64,000 bases of DNA from NCBI RefSeq assembly GCF_031020795.1, contig NZ_JAVHJP010000003.1:551408-615407 (forward strand), written 5' to 3'. Position numbers and translations under genes: made by a program. Shown here one piece after another: positions 56,004 through 64,000 of this stretch; position 1 is the stretch's first letter; the number at the start of each line of letters is the position of its first letter. The DNA comes from Hydrogenophaga pseudoflava (GTDB lineage: Bacteria; Pseudomonadota; Gammaproteobacteria; Burkholderiales; Burkholderiaceae_C). The notes beneath the pieces were generated by a model, which was not told where the DNA came from, made no database searches, and saw nothing but the letters and a program-made list of their open reading frames with translations.

Positions 56004-57266
56004 TCAAGCCGGCGCGGCCAGCCAGGTCCGCAGCTGGGCGGCCACCTTCGGGCTGGACAGCAGGTCCAGGTGCCCGGTCCGGTACACAGTGCACTGGTGA
56101 TCGGGCGCCAGCGCCAGCCGCATCGACGGGTTTTCGTGCCGGCCCAGCGCGCTGTCCAGCGGCACCAGCCCGTCGCCCGTCAGGCGCTCGGCCAGCCGGC
56201 TGCGCTGCCCGGCCAACGTGGCGGCCACCGCATAGCAGGCCACACCGTCCGGCAGTGGCAAGGGCTGGCGGTGGTCGGTACCCGAGGCAAAGCGGTCGCG
56301 GCCCTGCCAGTCGGCGTCCTGCACAAGGCCATGGCGCAGGTCGGTGATGCCCGCGCTGCGCAGTTTTCCCAGGCGTGCGAACGGCGCGGTGAAAGGGTTG
56401 GAGGCCAGCAGCCAGTCGGCCCCGTGACCGGCACGCTCCAGCGGTGCTCCGTGGTGCGGCGTGCCCAGAAAGACCAGCTCGCGCAAACGCTCCGTCCAAG
56501 GCAGGCCCATGGCCTGGCCCACCGCCACCGCGGAACGGGCCACCAGGCCGCCCATGCTATGGCCCACCACGGTGATGCGCTCGAGCGGCACGGGCCAGGC
56601 GGCCACCAGCCGCTCCAGCAGCAGCGCCAGCGCGCGCCCGTTGACCGAAATGTGCAGGCCGCTGTTGTAGCGCAGGTAGACGGGCGTGGCGCCCAGCGCC
56701 TGCGCCAGGAACGTCCCATGGTCGTGCCCGCTGCGGTGCCATTGCGTGTCGTTCATGCACAGGCCATGGATCAGCAGCACGAGGTGGGGGCCAGCGCCGG
56801 GCAGCTGCGTTTTCAGGCGGCCAGACTCCAGCGACAGCGACATCCCGCCGGCGCGCAGTTCCATCGCTTGCGACAGCGGGTTGCCCATGGCCTGCAGCCG
56901 GTCCCCCAGCACCCCGTTGAGCGCAGCCAGCACCGCCTCGCGCTGTGGCGAGGCCTCGGGAGGTGACGACGGGTCGTCCAGCAACGGCAGCAGCACGCCC
57001 AGCGCCGCCTCCGTGCCCCAGCCCGCCAGCCGGGTCACGCCGCGCACGGCCTGGTAGATCTGGCCCGTCAGTCCGCCGGTCTGCTCACCCGAGGCGCCAC
57101 CGCCCAGCCCGAGCCGCTGGCGCACCGCCTGGTGCACGCCTTCGGCGATGTTGATCGCGCCGTGGGTGCCCTGCGCCGCCAGTTGCGCCGCCGCCTTCAG
57201 GTCGGAGGGGCGGAGATGGCGCAGCAGGGTGCGTCGCAGAGGCTCTGCAGGGGAGGGCTTGGTCAT
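56004..57266 (-). CDS. alpha/beta hydrolase (PGAP1/DUF676-like lipase or esterase)
   Basis: A 420-residue hydrolase. The nucleophile elbow is GHSMGG (about residue 232-237, VVGHSMGGLVARSA) with oxyanion segment LIHGLCMND. The acid and histidine are probably in the GDGLVPLDSALG and GHLDLLSS segments. A helical N-terminal extension of about 150 residues is unusual for small lipases but common in PGAP1-like proteins. Substrate is unknown. It could act on triacylglycerol or wax esters formed by the window's WS/DGAT, but this is speculation. Confidence 0.82.
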   Translation of the reverse strand: MTKPSPAEPLRRTLLRHLRPSDLKAAAQLAAQGTHGAINIAEGVHQAVRQRLGLGGGASGEQTGGLTGQIYQAVRGVTRLAGWGTEAALGVLLPLLDDPSSPPEASPQREAVLAALNGVLGDRLQAMGNPLSQAMELRAGGMSLSLESGRLKTQLPGAGPHLVLLIHGLCMNDTQWHRSGHDHGTFLAQALGATPVYLRYNSGLHISVNGRALALLLERLVAAWPVPLERITVVGHSMGGLVARSAVAVGQAMGLPWTERLRELVFLGTPHHGAPLERAGHGADWLLASNPFTAPFARLGKLRSAGITDLRHGLVQDADWQGRDRFASGTDHRQPLPLPDGVACYAVAATLAGQRSRLAERLTGDGLVPLDSALGRHENPSMRLALAPDHQCTVYRTGHLDLLSSPKVAAQLRTWLAAPA

Positions 57267-57330
57267 GGTGCATTGTGGGCGCCGGGATTTGTCTGCGATG
57301 GATGCCCTCCCCTAACGCCACGTCCCCGGT

Positions 57331-58395
57331 TCAGAACGCCTCGTTCACCCCGAGATACCGCCACTGCCCCACCGGCAAATTGCCCAGCATCACCCGGCCG
57401 ATGCGGATGCGCTTGAGCCCCACCACGTGCAGGCCCACCTGTTCGCACATGCGGCGGATCTGGCGCTTTTTGCCTTCCCTGAGCACGAAGCGCAGCTGCT
57501 CGGGGTTCTGCCAGTCGACCTGCGCCGGCTTGAGGGGTTGTTCGTCCAGGCTCAGTCCGTGGCGCAGCAGCGCCAGCCGCTCGGCAGGGAAGATGGCCTG
57601 CACGTCCTGCGCCACCACGCCCGCGCCTTTGGGGCCGTTCGGCGCCCAGTGAACGCGCACCAGGTACTCCTTTTCGACGCCCGAGTCCTCACCGATCAGG
57701 GTGCGCGCGACGCGCCCGTCCTGCGTCAGCACCAGCAGGCCGGTGGAGTCGATGTCCAGCCGGCCGGCGGGCGCCAGGCCGCGGGTGTGCACCGCCTCGA
57801 AGCGGCGGCCACTGCGGTCCTCGCGCCAGTGACTCTGGGGCTTGATGAGCACGGCCGCGCTCTCGTGGCCATCTTCGGGCAGGCCGCTCACATAACCCAC
57901 CGGCTTGTGCAGCAGGATGGTGACCTGTCCCGCCTGCTGGTGGCGCGCCTGCGGCAGCACCTCCACTTGGGCCTCGGGCGGCACCGGCTGGCCCATGACG
58001 GCGGGCTGGCCATTGACCAGTACCCAGCCACGCGCAATCCACTCGTCGGCCTCGCGGCGCGAACACAGCCCCAGCTCGGCCATGCGCTTGTTCAGACGGA
58101 TCTCGCCGCGCACGTTGCCGACGCGGGCCAGGTCGGGCCGGGTGTCGCGCGGCGGGCGGGTCGCCCGCGGCGCAGCGGGCGGCACACGCGGGGTGGCGTC
58201 TGTGCGGGGGCGGCGGTCACCGCCCGACGGGTTCTGCGCCGCCCAGGCGGCTTCGCGCGCCGCGCGTTCGGCCTGCACTTCGGACAGGGGACGGGCTCGC
58301 GCCGGCCCGCGCGGGCGCACCGGGGTCCGCGGCGCGGCGGGCTTTCCGGCCGCGGGTTTGGCCTTGAGCTGCAAGGTCTTGGGTTTGTCGGTCAT
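57331..58395 (-). CDS. rRNA pseudouridine synthase (RsuA/RluB family)
   Basis: A 354-residue protein. An N-terminal basic, Pro-rich extension of about 105 residues is followed by an S4 RNA-binding domain ([25 protein letters not shown]) and the catalytic domain with [17 protein letters not shown], whose Asp is the catalytic residue. [11 protein letters not shown] resembles RluF/RluB proteins. The exact uridine target cannot be given. The start [11 protein letters not shown] is 31 bases downstream of the Crp/Fnr gene, so both may be co-transcribed. Confidence 0.88.
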   Translation of the reverse strand: MTDKPKTLQLKAKPAAGKPAAPRTPVRPRGPARARPLSEVQAERAAREAAWAAQNPSGGDRRPRTDATPRVPPAAPRATRPPRDTRPDLARVGNVRGEIRLNKRMAELGLCSRREADEWIARGWVLVNGQPAVMGQPVPPEAQVEVLPQARHQQAGQVTILLHKPVGYVSGLPEDGHESAAVLIKPQSHWREDRSGRRFEAVHTRGLAPAGRLDIDSTGLLVLTQDGRVARTLIGEDSGVEKEYLVRVHWAPNGPKGAGVVAQDVQAIFPAERLALLRHGLSLDEQPLKPAQVDWQNPEQLRFVLREGKKRQIRRMCEQVGLHVVGLKRIRIGRVMLGNLPVGQWRYLGVNEAF

Positions 58396-58426
58396 GCCCC
58401 GATGATCCCACGGCAAAGCCTGGAGG

Positions 58427-59152
58427 CTACAAGTCCCCCGAGCGCAGCGCCTGCAGGTCCAGCACCCGCAGCCCCCCATACTCCACCCGGATCCAGCCCT
58501 TGTCCGCCAGTGCGGTCAGCGCCTCGTTCACACGCTGGCGCGACAGGCCCACCAGATAGGCCAGCTCCTGCTGCGTGATGCGCAGCACCCCGCCTACGTT
58601 GGGCGAGAGCAGCGGGTGGAACAGCGCGGCCAGGTTGCGCGCCACGCGCAGGTCAGGGCTGGAGATGCGGTCGATCTCGCGGGCAGCGATGAACTGGCCC
58701 AGCCGCTCGTTGAGCTGGTTCATCACGAAGCGGTTGAAGCCGATCGAGTGGTCCAGCAGCCAGTGGAAGGTGTCGACCGGCAGACCGGCGACGCGGCTCT
58801 TGCGCAGGGCCTGGATGTTGTAGCGGTAGATCTCGCGCTTGAGCACCGTGCCCTCGCCGAACCAGCCGCCCGGCGCGACACCGGTAAAGGTGATCACCGC
58901 CCCCTGCGAATCGTCGTTGCTCATCTTGAGCAGGCCATCGAGCAGGCCAAACCAGTAAGTGACGGGCCGGCCGATGCGGCAGATGTACTCACCCACCTGC
59001 ACCTCGTTGACCACCAGGGCGTCCAGCGCCCGCTGGCGCTCGGCCGGAGTGAGGTGGTTCAGCCAAGGGATTTCGCCCAATTCGTCCAGCGACGGCGGGC
59101 GGGCGGTGGCGCGCAGTGTCGCGCCGGAGCGCAGGGGGGAGGTGGACGGCAT
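58427..59152 (-). CDS. Crp/Fnr-family transcriptional regulator
   Basis: A 241-residue regulator with a cyclic-nucleotide-binding fold (about 30-140) and a C-terminal winged HTH ([24 protein letters not shown]). There is no N-terminal cluster of cysteines, so it is not an FNR oxygen sensor. The nucleotide-contacting Arg/Ser motif of CRP is not obvious, so its effector is unknown. It lies 46 bases downstream of the ubiA-like gene and could be part of that transcript. Confidence 0.87.
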   Translation of the reverse strand: MPSTSPLRSGATLRATARPPSLDELGEIPWLNHLTPAERQRALDALVVNEVQVGEYICRIGRPVTYWFGLLDGLLKMSNDDSQGAVITFTGVAPGGWFGEGTVLKREIYRYNIQALRKSRVAGLPVDTFHWLLDHSIGFNRFVMNQLNERLGQFIAAREIDRISSPDLRVARNLAALFHPLLSPNVGGVLRITQQELAYLVGLSRQRVNEALTALADKGWIRVEYGGLRVLDLQALRSGDL

Positions 59153-59198
59153 GGCGAGGGGCCTCTCACAGGGGACATCGGAGCTGGACAGCGAGGGA

Positions 59199-60089
59199 TC
59201 ACCCCAGCAGCAGCGATGTGATCATCGCCAGTCCGATGCCTGCATACAACACACGATAGCGCACTTGCAGGCGCCGCACGCTGGCATGAGGGAGGCCCTC
59301 GCGCATGGCTTGCCAGGTCCAGAACGCGTGCACGGGATACGCCAGGGCGACCACCGCGATCAGGGCCTCGGGCACCCTCCCCACCAGGGCCAACGCCACC
59401 AAGAGGGCGTTGGCCAGCGTGAAGAGACCGAAGGCCACAAGGAAACAGGTCCGTCGGCCAAAGCAGACGGCGTTGGTCCGGATGCCGTTGTGCGCATCGG
59501 CCTCGGCGTCGCGAACCTCCTGCGTCAGATGCCCGGCGCTGAACACCACCGCAAAGAACAGCCCGATCACGGCCCCGCCGGAGTCAATGTCCCGGTACAC
59601 CGCATAACCCATCAGGAAGTGCAGCACCCCGGTGACGAAGTGCAGCAGGGAATTGGCCAGCGGCCGGCCCTTGACCGAGACCTGCGGCAGCGAATACAGG
59701 GCGCTCGCCATTACCAGCAGCAGCCCGAGCAGCAGGGGCATGGTGCCCAGCCAGGCCAGCCCGACCACACTGAGGACGAGCGTGAGCAGCGCCAGGACGC
59801 CGATCTCCCGGCGGCTGACCCCGCGCTGCAGGAACACGCGCGGCGCCCGGGCCGGGTCCTGGCTGTCCTGCTCGATGCCGGCCCAGTCGTTGAGCAGGAA
59901 CACATGGGCCACCAGCGCGGCATTGGCCAGCACCAGCAGCACCAGGGCCCACACACGCGCGGCGTCCAGCGCCCCAATGGCAAAGACAGCGCCCAGCACC
60001 GGCGCGCCCTGGAGCACCACGATCTCGTCGTACCGGATGCTGGCGAGCAGGGCCCGGCACCGGCGCATGCCCGTCAAGCGGGTGGTCAT
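59199..60089 (-). CDS. UbiA-family prenyltransferase
   Basis: A 296-residue protein with about eight TM helices. The first Asp-rich motif is NDWAGIEQD (67-75): Asn67, Asp68 and Asp75 are kept, but the usual middle Asp is Gly71. The second is RDAEADAHNGIRT (Asp194 and Asp198). UbiA enzymes transfer prenyl chains to aromatic or polar acceptors; some are terpene cyclases. No ubiquinone, heme O or menaquinone genes are close. Its start overlaps the stop of the large fusion gene by ATGA, arguing for a shared pathway. Confidence 0.85.
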   Translation of the reverse strand: MTTRLTGMRRCRALLASIRYDEIVVLQGAPVLGAVFAIGALDAARVWALVLLVLANAALVAHVFLLNDWAGIEQDSQDPARAPRVFLQRGVSRREIGVLALLTLVLSVVGLAWLGTMPLLLGLLLVMASALYSLPQVSVKGRPLANSLLHFVTGVLHFLMGYAVYRDIDSGGAVIGLFFAVVFSAGHLTQEVRDAEADAHNGIRTNAVCFGRRTCFLVAFGLFTLANALLVALALVGRVPEALIAVVALAYPVHAFWTWQAMREGLPHASVRRLQVRYRVLYAGIGLAMITSLLLG

Positions 60090-63000
60090 GGCGTCCCCCC
60101 GGTGCCCAGGAAGATCCGAAGCCACATCGCGTAGCCCACGTCTTCCGACCAGTACCGACGGGACACCGAGGCGCTGAGGTCGTTGTGGTAGAGCATGGGC
60201 GGGTTGGTGCGCACCGCGGCGAACCCGTCGGCGGCCAGGGCTTCGAGCAGCGGCCGCGCTTCATCGGCGGTCGGCCGGTTGGGCGACCCCGGGCCCATCC
60301 GGGCAATCAGACGCGCGGCATCCAGCCAGATCTGCTGCTCCGGGAACTCGGCCTGCACCCTGCCTGGGGGCAGTGGCAGGTCGCAGCCGTGCGCCCGCAG
60401 TTCGGGCTGGCGCATCACCGGCACCAGCGGCGCCCGGCTGTAGTAGACCCAGAGCCGGTCCTGATCGACGGTCCTGCGCAAGGCCTCGCACAGTTCGCGC
60501 GCCGCGGGCGGGTCGTCCTGCGCCAGCCACATCAGCACGTGCATCTGGATGCCAATGTCCGTGGGATTCGGATCGGCGCCGGGGTTGAGGCACTGGTAAC
60601 CGCTTTCGGGCGACAGCCAGGTGCGGTAGAGGCCCTCGGCGGTGCGGTAGGCCCGAACGCCCGCCAGCGCACTGGAGCGCAGAGCGTCGCTGCCCGGCGC
60701 GATGCGCCAGACCAATGCCGTGTCGTCGGCGTCGGGCGTGATGGTGCACACGCTGGTCTCGCGCGTGGCCCGTCCTCCGGGCCTGCCGTGGTAGCGCACC
60801 AGGCCGTCCGGCTCGATCTGATCGTTCAGATGCGCATGCGCACGGTCCAGGCTGGCCGACAGGCCCTCGGGAGTGCCCTCGGCCGCCAGCAGATCCACCA
60901 TCAGGGCGGTGACGTAGGTGTTCAGTTCCTCCGTCGGCAGCGCGAAGATCGTGCCCATGGTGTGCGCGGTGAGCCAGTGGCCGTCGCCCTGCTGCCGACG
61001 GTTGATCCGCCCCACCGCCAAGCGAGCGCTGCGGGCGAGCCCGGCGGCACTCGTCGCGGGCATCTCCACCCGGGCGCCAGGCGCCGTCGCCGGTTCGACG
61101 TGGATCGCCCGCAACCCTACCACCAGCCCCCGCGGGTCGCCGTTGGGCAGGGGCACGACCGTCGCGCGGTCCAGGGCGAGCAGGCTCAGCAGGTTCCGCC
61201 CGACGTGCAGTCGGACACGCACCACCACCGAAGCCACGCCCTCGAAGCGGCGCTCCCCGCCCACCGGCAGATCGTCGTGGAGCAGCATGAACCGCCGCCC
61301 AGGGAGGGCCATGCCGGGGCCGGGCTGCATGTCGATCCGCAGATCGACCTCCTGCTCCCGTCGGGACCAGAGGGCAAAGCCGAATCCCCCGGGGTGCCCC
61401 TGTCCCAGCCACAGGAACCCGCGCTCTTCGCCACCGACGTCATCGACGGGCCAAGGGATCTGCAGGTCCGCCGCATCCACACCCACCTGCCCCTGCAGTA
61501 CGCCGGAAACACCGATCAGGGGCGCCGCTGCCGGGGCCTCGGAGGTCCGGAACGGCGCATCGTTCACATGGGCGGCGCCGATCACCTCGTACAGCCGCTG
61601 GCCGGCCGTCCTCAGCAAGACCGGTCTCAAACCCTTCTGGTCATTGAGCCATCGCACCATCCCACGCGTATCGACCGCGGAAAACCACAAAAAAACCACG
61701 CGCGCATCGTCCTGGATCAGCACGTGGGTCACCCGCTCCTCAGCGATGAGGCGGCGCATGCGCTCCGCGTCAAAAGGCCTGGCCCCCCAGGGAATCACCG
61801 CGTTCAAGTACCCCGTGCCAGGCGAGAACAGCGGGTAGTCGCGCACCCCCTGGTCCCCCACCAGCAGAACCCGCGAGCCCGGCGGCAGGGCCGAGCGCAG
61901 AACCTCGTCGAAGGGCTCGTTGACATCGATGCCCGGCAGCGGTTCGGCCAGCGCCTGGCGCACCTCGTTCGCGAGGCTTCGGACCGGCGGGTACGCCGCG
62001 TACACCAGCAGCAAGGCCAGCAGCCCCTGGATCAGGCGCCGCCTGGCCAGACCGGCGCTCAGGCGCGGTGCGAGCATCGCGAACCCCAGCGGCAGCGCCA
62101 GGCCATAGGGGCCGCAGAGGAACCGAGCAGGCACCTCCGAGTGGGCCATCCAGCGCGCGCCGAACAGCACCGCGCCCAGCAAGGGAACGGCCAGCAGCGC
62201 CAGCGCAGCCACACCATCCAGCCGCCGGCGCGCCCTCAGATGCCCGAGCAGCCGCCAGCCGGCAAGCGCCAGCACCGGCAGCCACAACAGCCCCCACAAC
62301 GAAAACCGAGTGCCTTGCTCCGGCAGGGCATACACATACCGCCCGGGCCATGGCTTGTGCGACTCCTCCGCCAGGGGCTGCCCAGCACCGGCGGCCGACA
62401 TGACCCGGTTGACGGCGGCGCTGAAGCCGGCCCGACCGTCGGGCGACGCCGGTGCGGCCGGCAGCTCCAGCAACAAGGACACAAACCGGACGGCGTGGGT
62501 GTAGGCCATCTGTGGCGAGATGTCGGCCTGGACCACCCGCCGGACCTCCGAGGGCCCCATGGGATGGTGGTAGTGGACCGTGTTGAAGGCCAGGGGAATC
62601 AGCAGGGTGCTCAGCACCACGGCCCCCAGCAGCCCCGCGCCGAAAGCCTTGAGCCGCCCCCGGACGCCGTCGGCCCCGGGCGCCCACCACAAGATCAGCA
62701 ACAGGCCTGGCAGCAGCGCTGCGGGAAACGACCGCACATTGGTGCTCAGCGCGGCAAACACCCCAAGGAAGAAACAGCGCAGTCCCGGCCTGTCGGCCCC
62801 GTCGCAGAGCGACACCGCCCAATAGGCAAGGCCCAGCAATGAGAGCACCGCCCAGACCTCCGGCTTCAGACCCGAAGCGCTGGAGACGATCAGCGGCGTC
62901 GAGACCAGGATCAGCACCCCGGCCAGCGCGACCGTCTGTCCCAGGCGCAACGCCCGCAGCAGCAGGTACTGCCCGATGGCCGCCAGGGGCAAGGCCAGGC

Positions 63001-63568
63001 CGAACACCAGCCGTCCGACCGCCTCGGACTTGGTCAGCAACACCGGCCACAGGAAAAGCAGCTCGCTGCCGAATGGCACCAGGGTCTGCCGGATGTTGTG
63101 GGTCTCGAAGGGGAACACCGTCGCGTGCTGGATCCAGTACAGGACTCGCGAGGCGTGGTACATCCGGTCATCGAAGTGGTACAGCGGCTCCAGCGCCTGC
63201 CGCGCCAGCGCCAGCAGGAGCACCCCGACGATGGCACAGAGCAGCAGCAGGCCCCAGGGTGTGAGTCCGGTGAAAGGGGTGACCAGGGCGGCGCGCAGCC
63301 CCGGCCCCTGGCGAAGCGGGCCCGCGATGCCGTGCCGGCGCCAGCCGCCGGTGAGCGCAACGGTGGCCGCCGCCATGAGCACCTGGAGCACGAGCCAGCC
63401 CGCGGGGGTCAGCTGATGCGCCAGCGAGGTCAGACCGGTGATCGCACCGATCTGAAGCAGGAAGGTGCCGACGAAGAGCCAGTAGCGGTCGGCCGGCGTG
63501 TCACAGAGGTGCCGGGCCCAGCGCAGGGACACCCAGGCCAGCAGAAGCAGGGAAACAGCAAAAGACAT
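60086..63568 (-). CDS. GT-C-like membrane glycosyltransferase fused to terpene-cyclase-like domain
   Basis: A protein of about 1160 residues. Residues 1-560 hold about a dozen TM helices and a first-loop YHFDDRMYH (130-138), matching the acidic/His pattern of GT-C (ArnT/PMT-like) glycosyltransferases. Residues about 560-840 are soluble and include a beta-rich part (FGFALWSRREQEVDLRIDMQ). Residues about 840-1160 are helical, with QQGDGHW (859-865, like a QW motif) and DADDTA (946-951, like the DxDDTA acid of class II diterpene cyclases). The start ATG at 63568 has no clear ribosome site; an upstream extension is possible. Translationally coupled to the UbiA gene. Function unknown. Confidence 0.75.
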   Translation of the reverse strand: MSFAVSLLLLAWVSLRWARHLCDTPADRYWLFVGTFLLQIGAITGLTSLAHQLTPAGWLVLQVLMAAATVALTGGWRRHGIAGPLRQGPGLRAALVTPFTGLTPWGLLLLCAIVGVLLLALARQALEPLYHFDDRMYHASRVLYWIQHATVFPFETHNIRQTLVPFGSELLFLWPVLLTKSEAVGRLVFGLALPLAAIGQYLLLRALRLGQTVALAGVLILVSTPLIVSSASGLKPEVWAVLSLLGLAYWAVSLCDGADRPGLRCFFLGVFAALSTNVRSFPAALLPGLLLILWWAPGADGVRGRLKAFGAGLLGAVVLSTLLIPLAFNTVHYHHPMGPSEVRRVVQADISPQMAYTHAVRFVSLLLELPAAPASPDGRAGFSAAVNRVMSAAGAGQPLAEESHKPWPGRYVYALPEQGTRFSLWGLLWLPVLALAGWRLLGHLRARRRLDGVAALALLAVPLLGAVLFGARWMAHSEVPARFLCGPYGLALPLGFAMLAPRLSAGLARRRLIQGLLALLLVYAAYPPVRSLANEVRQALAEPLPGIDVNEPFDEVLRSALPPGSRVLLVGDQGVRDYPLFSPGTGYLNAVIPWGARPFDAERMRRLIAEERVTHVLIQDDARVVFLWFSAVDTRGMVRWLNDQKGLRPVLLRTAGQRLYEVIGAAHVNDAPFRTSEAPAAAPLIGVSGVLQGQVGVDAADLQIPWPVDDVGGEERGFLWLGQGHPGGFGFALWSRREQEVDLRIDMQPGPGMALPGRRFMLLHDDLPVGGERRFEGVASVVVRVRLHVGRNLLSLLALDRATVVPLPNGDPRGLVVGLRAIHVEPATAPGARVEMPATSAAGLARSARLAVGRINRRQQGDGHWLTAHTMGTIFALPTEELNTYVTALMVDLLAAEGTPEGLSASLDRAHAHLNDQIEPDGLVRYHGRPGGRATRETSVCTITPDADDTALVWRIAPGSDALRSSALAGVRAYRTAEGLYRTWLSPESGYQCLNPGADPNPTDIGIQMHVLMWLAQDDPPAARELCEALRRTVDQDRLWVYYSRAPLVPVMRQPELRAHGCDLPLPPGRVQAEFPEQQIWLDAARLIARMGPGSPNRPTADEARPLLEALAADGFAAVRTNPPMLYHNDLSASVSRRYWSEDVGYAMWLRIFLGTGGTP

Positions 63569-63873
63569 GAAAAAGGCAGGGTCCGGAACTCGGTTCGCGT
63601 GGCATTGCGCCGTGTTGATTGGCTCCCTGGATCCCGCTTGCCATGGCCACGGCAGCGACCTCGCTGCACCATAACGCCCAGGCTTGCTGGCACCTGACAG
63701 ACATCGGCGCACAGCGCCGGTTTTTCCTAGGGAAAGTCCTAGCAGGGTTGACCCCTCAATTGTCGTCGCACCGACAACATAGCGTCAAACATCGGCCTAC
63801 TATCCGCCCCATTGGCAACCGACCGTCACCGTCTTCCCGCCCTGCCCGGCGGACGACTCCAGGAGACAAGCAC
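63569..63873. promoter_or_regulatory. 305-base divergent intergenic region
   Basis: This gap separates the fusion gene from the acyl-CoA ligase gene. It contains CTAGG/CCTAG arms at 63727-63742 (spacer GAAAGT, giving CTAGGGAAAGTCCTAG), TTGTCG/CGACAA arms at 63760-63777 and a possible -35 TTGACC at 63748. They lie on the ligase side, about 100-150 bases before its ATG. No gene is seen here. Confidence 0.5.
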
Positions 63874-64000
63874 ATGCAAACCACCTTCCCCCGGCTGCTG
63901 CTGGACCACGCGAAGCAGCGCCCCGACGCGCCGGCGATGCGCGAGAAGGAATACGGCATCTGGCAGACCACCAGCTGGTCGGGCATGGCCCGGCTGGTCG
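63874..64000 (+). CDS. AMP-binding acyl-CoA ligase, N-terminal part (cut by window edge)
   Basis: Forty-two codons are visible (MQTTFPRLLLDHAKQRPDAP, then AMREKEYGIWQTTSW). The start pattern of a leading helix, RPDAPAMREKEYGIWQTT, is typical of long-chain acyl-CoA synthetases of the AMP-binding family in Burkholderiales, which are often found beside branched-chain-type ABC transporter genes. AGGAG stands 8 bases before the ATG. The rest lies outside the window, so the substrate cannot be inferred. Confidence 0.75.
   Translation, partial: MQTTFPRLLLDHAKQRPDAPAMREKEYGIWQTTSWSGMARLV

Noticed and set aside
60185..62842. Open frame of about 885 codons antisense to the GT-C/cyclase fusion
   Set aside because: Composition is Gln/Arg/His/Pro-rich without domains, while the minus strand encodes TM helices and conserved motifs.

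Overview
The window is high-GC, gene-dense DNA from a betaproteobacterium, most likely a Burkholderiales member close to Comamonadaceae. This is inferred from gene content, not from a marker gene: a polyhydroxyalkanoate-system protein, fused isobutyryl-CoA mutase, a phcBSRQ-type operon, a branched-chain amino acid type binding protein, and short GC-rich intergenic repeats. I see no rRNA, tRNA, CRISPR array, phage or transposase. Both ends cut a gene: an M20 amidohydrolase at the left and an AMP-forming acyl-CoA ligase at the right.

Left part (1-7.9 kb): amidohydrolase start, periplasmic binding protein, molybdopterin oxidoreductase with a metallopeptidase lipoprotein, a small lipid-storage group (PHA-system protein, acyl-CoA-binding protein, wax ester synthase/DGAT) and type III pantothenate kinase.

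Quorum-sensing locus 1 (7.9-12.4 kb): a LuxR-type regulator diverges from a six-TM histidine kinase and an LqsR-like response regulator. A CqsA/LqsA-like alpha-hydroxyketone synthase converges on them. Two CTG-N10-CAG sites, one beside the luxR/kinase divergence and one upstream of the synthase, suggest wiring between a LuxR protein and an alpha-hydroxyketone circuit.

Middle (12.4-48.9 kb): a persulfide dioxygenase-rhodanese fusion with a CstR-like repressor; PPK2 and IcmF behind a 16-bp perfect palindrome; an orphan multi-PAS kinase; arginase; a GMC oxidoreductase; hydroxybutyryl-CoA dehydrogenase; hemerythrin; glutathione reductase; AMP nucleosidase; a tripartite MacAB-type efflux operon; PurT; phosphatidylserine decarboxylase; a NodIJ-like ABC exporter; a YbdK ligase; an antiporter; an SrkA kinase; and an OhrR/Ohr peroxide-defence pair with a clear OhrR box. 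Redox and thiol protection recurs (Gor, OhrR/Ohr, persulfide dioxygenase, HtpG).

Quorum-sensing locus 2 (48.9-53.8 kb): four genes coupled by ATGA overlaps match the Ralstonia phcB-phcS-phcR-phcQ arrangement (3-hydroxy fatty acid methyl ester signalling). The window therefore holds two distinct fatty-acid-derived signalling systems about 40 kb apart.

Right part (53.9-64 kb): htpG with a terminator, an alpha/beta hydrolase, a pseudouridine synthase, a Crp/Fnr regulator, and a UbiA prenyltransferase coupled to a 1160-residue protein joining a GT-C-like membrane domain to a terpene-cyclase-like domain with QW and DxDDTA motifs. That fusion is the strongest candidate for an undescribed pathway here.
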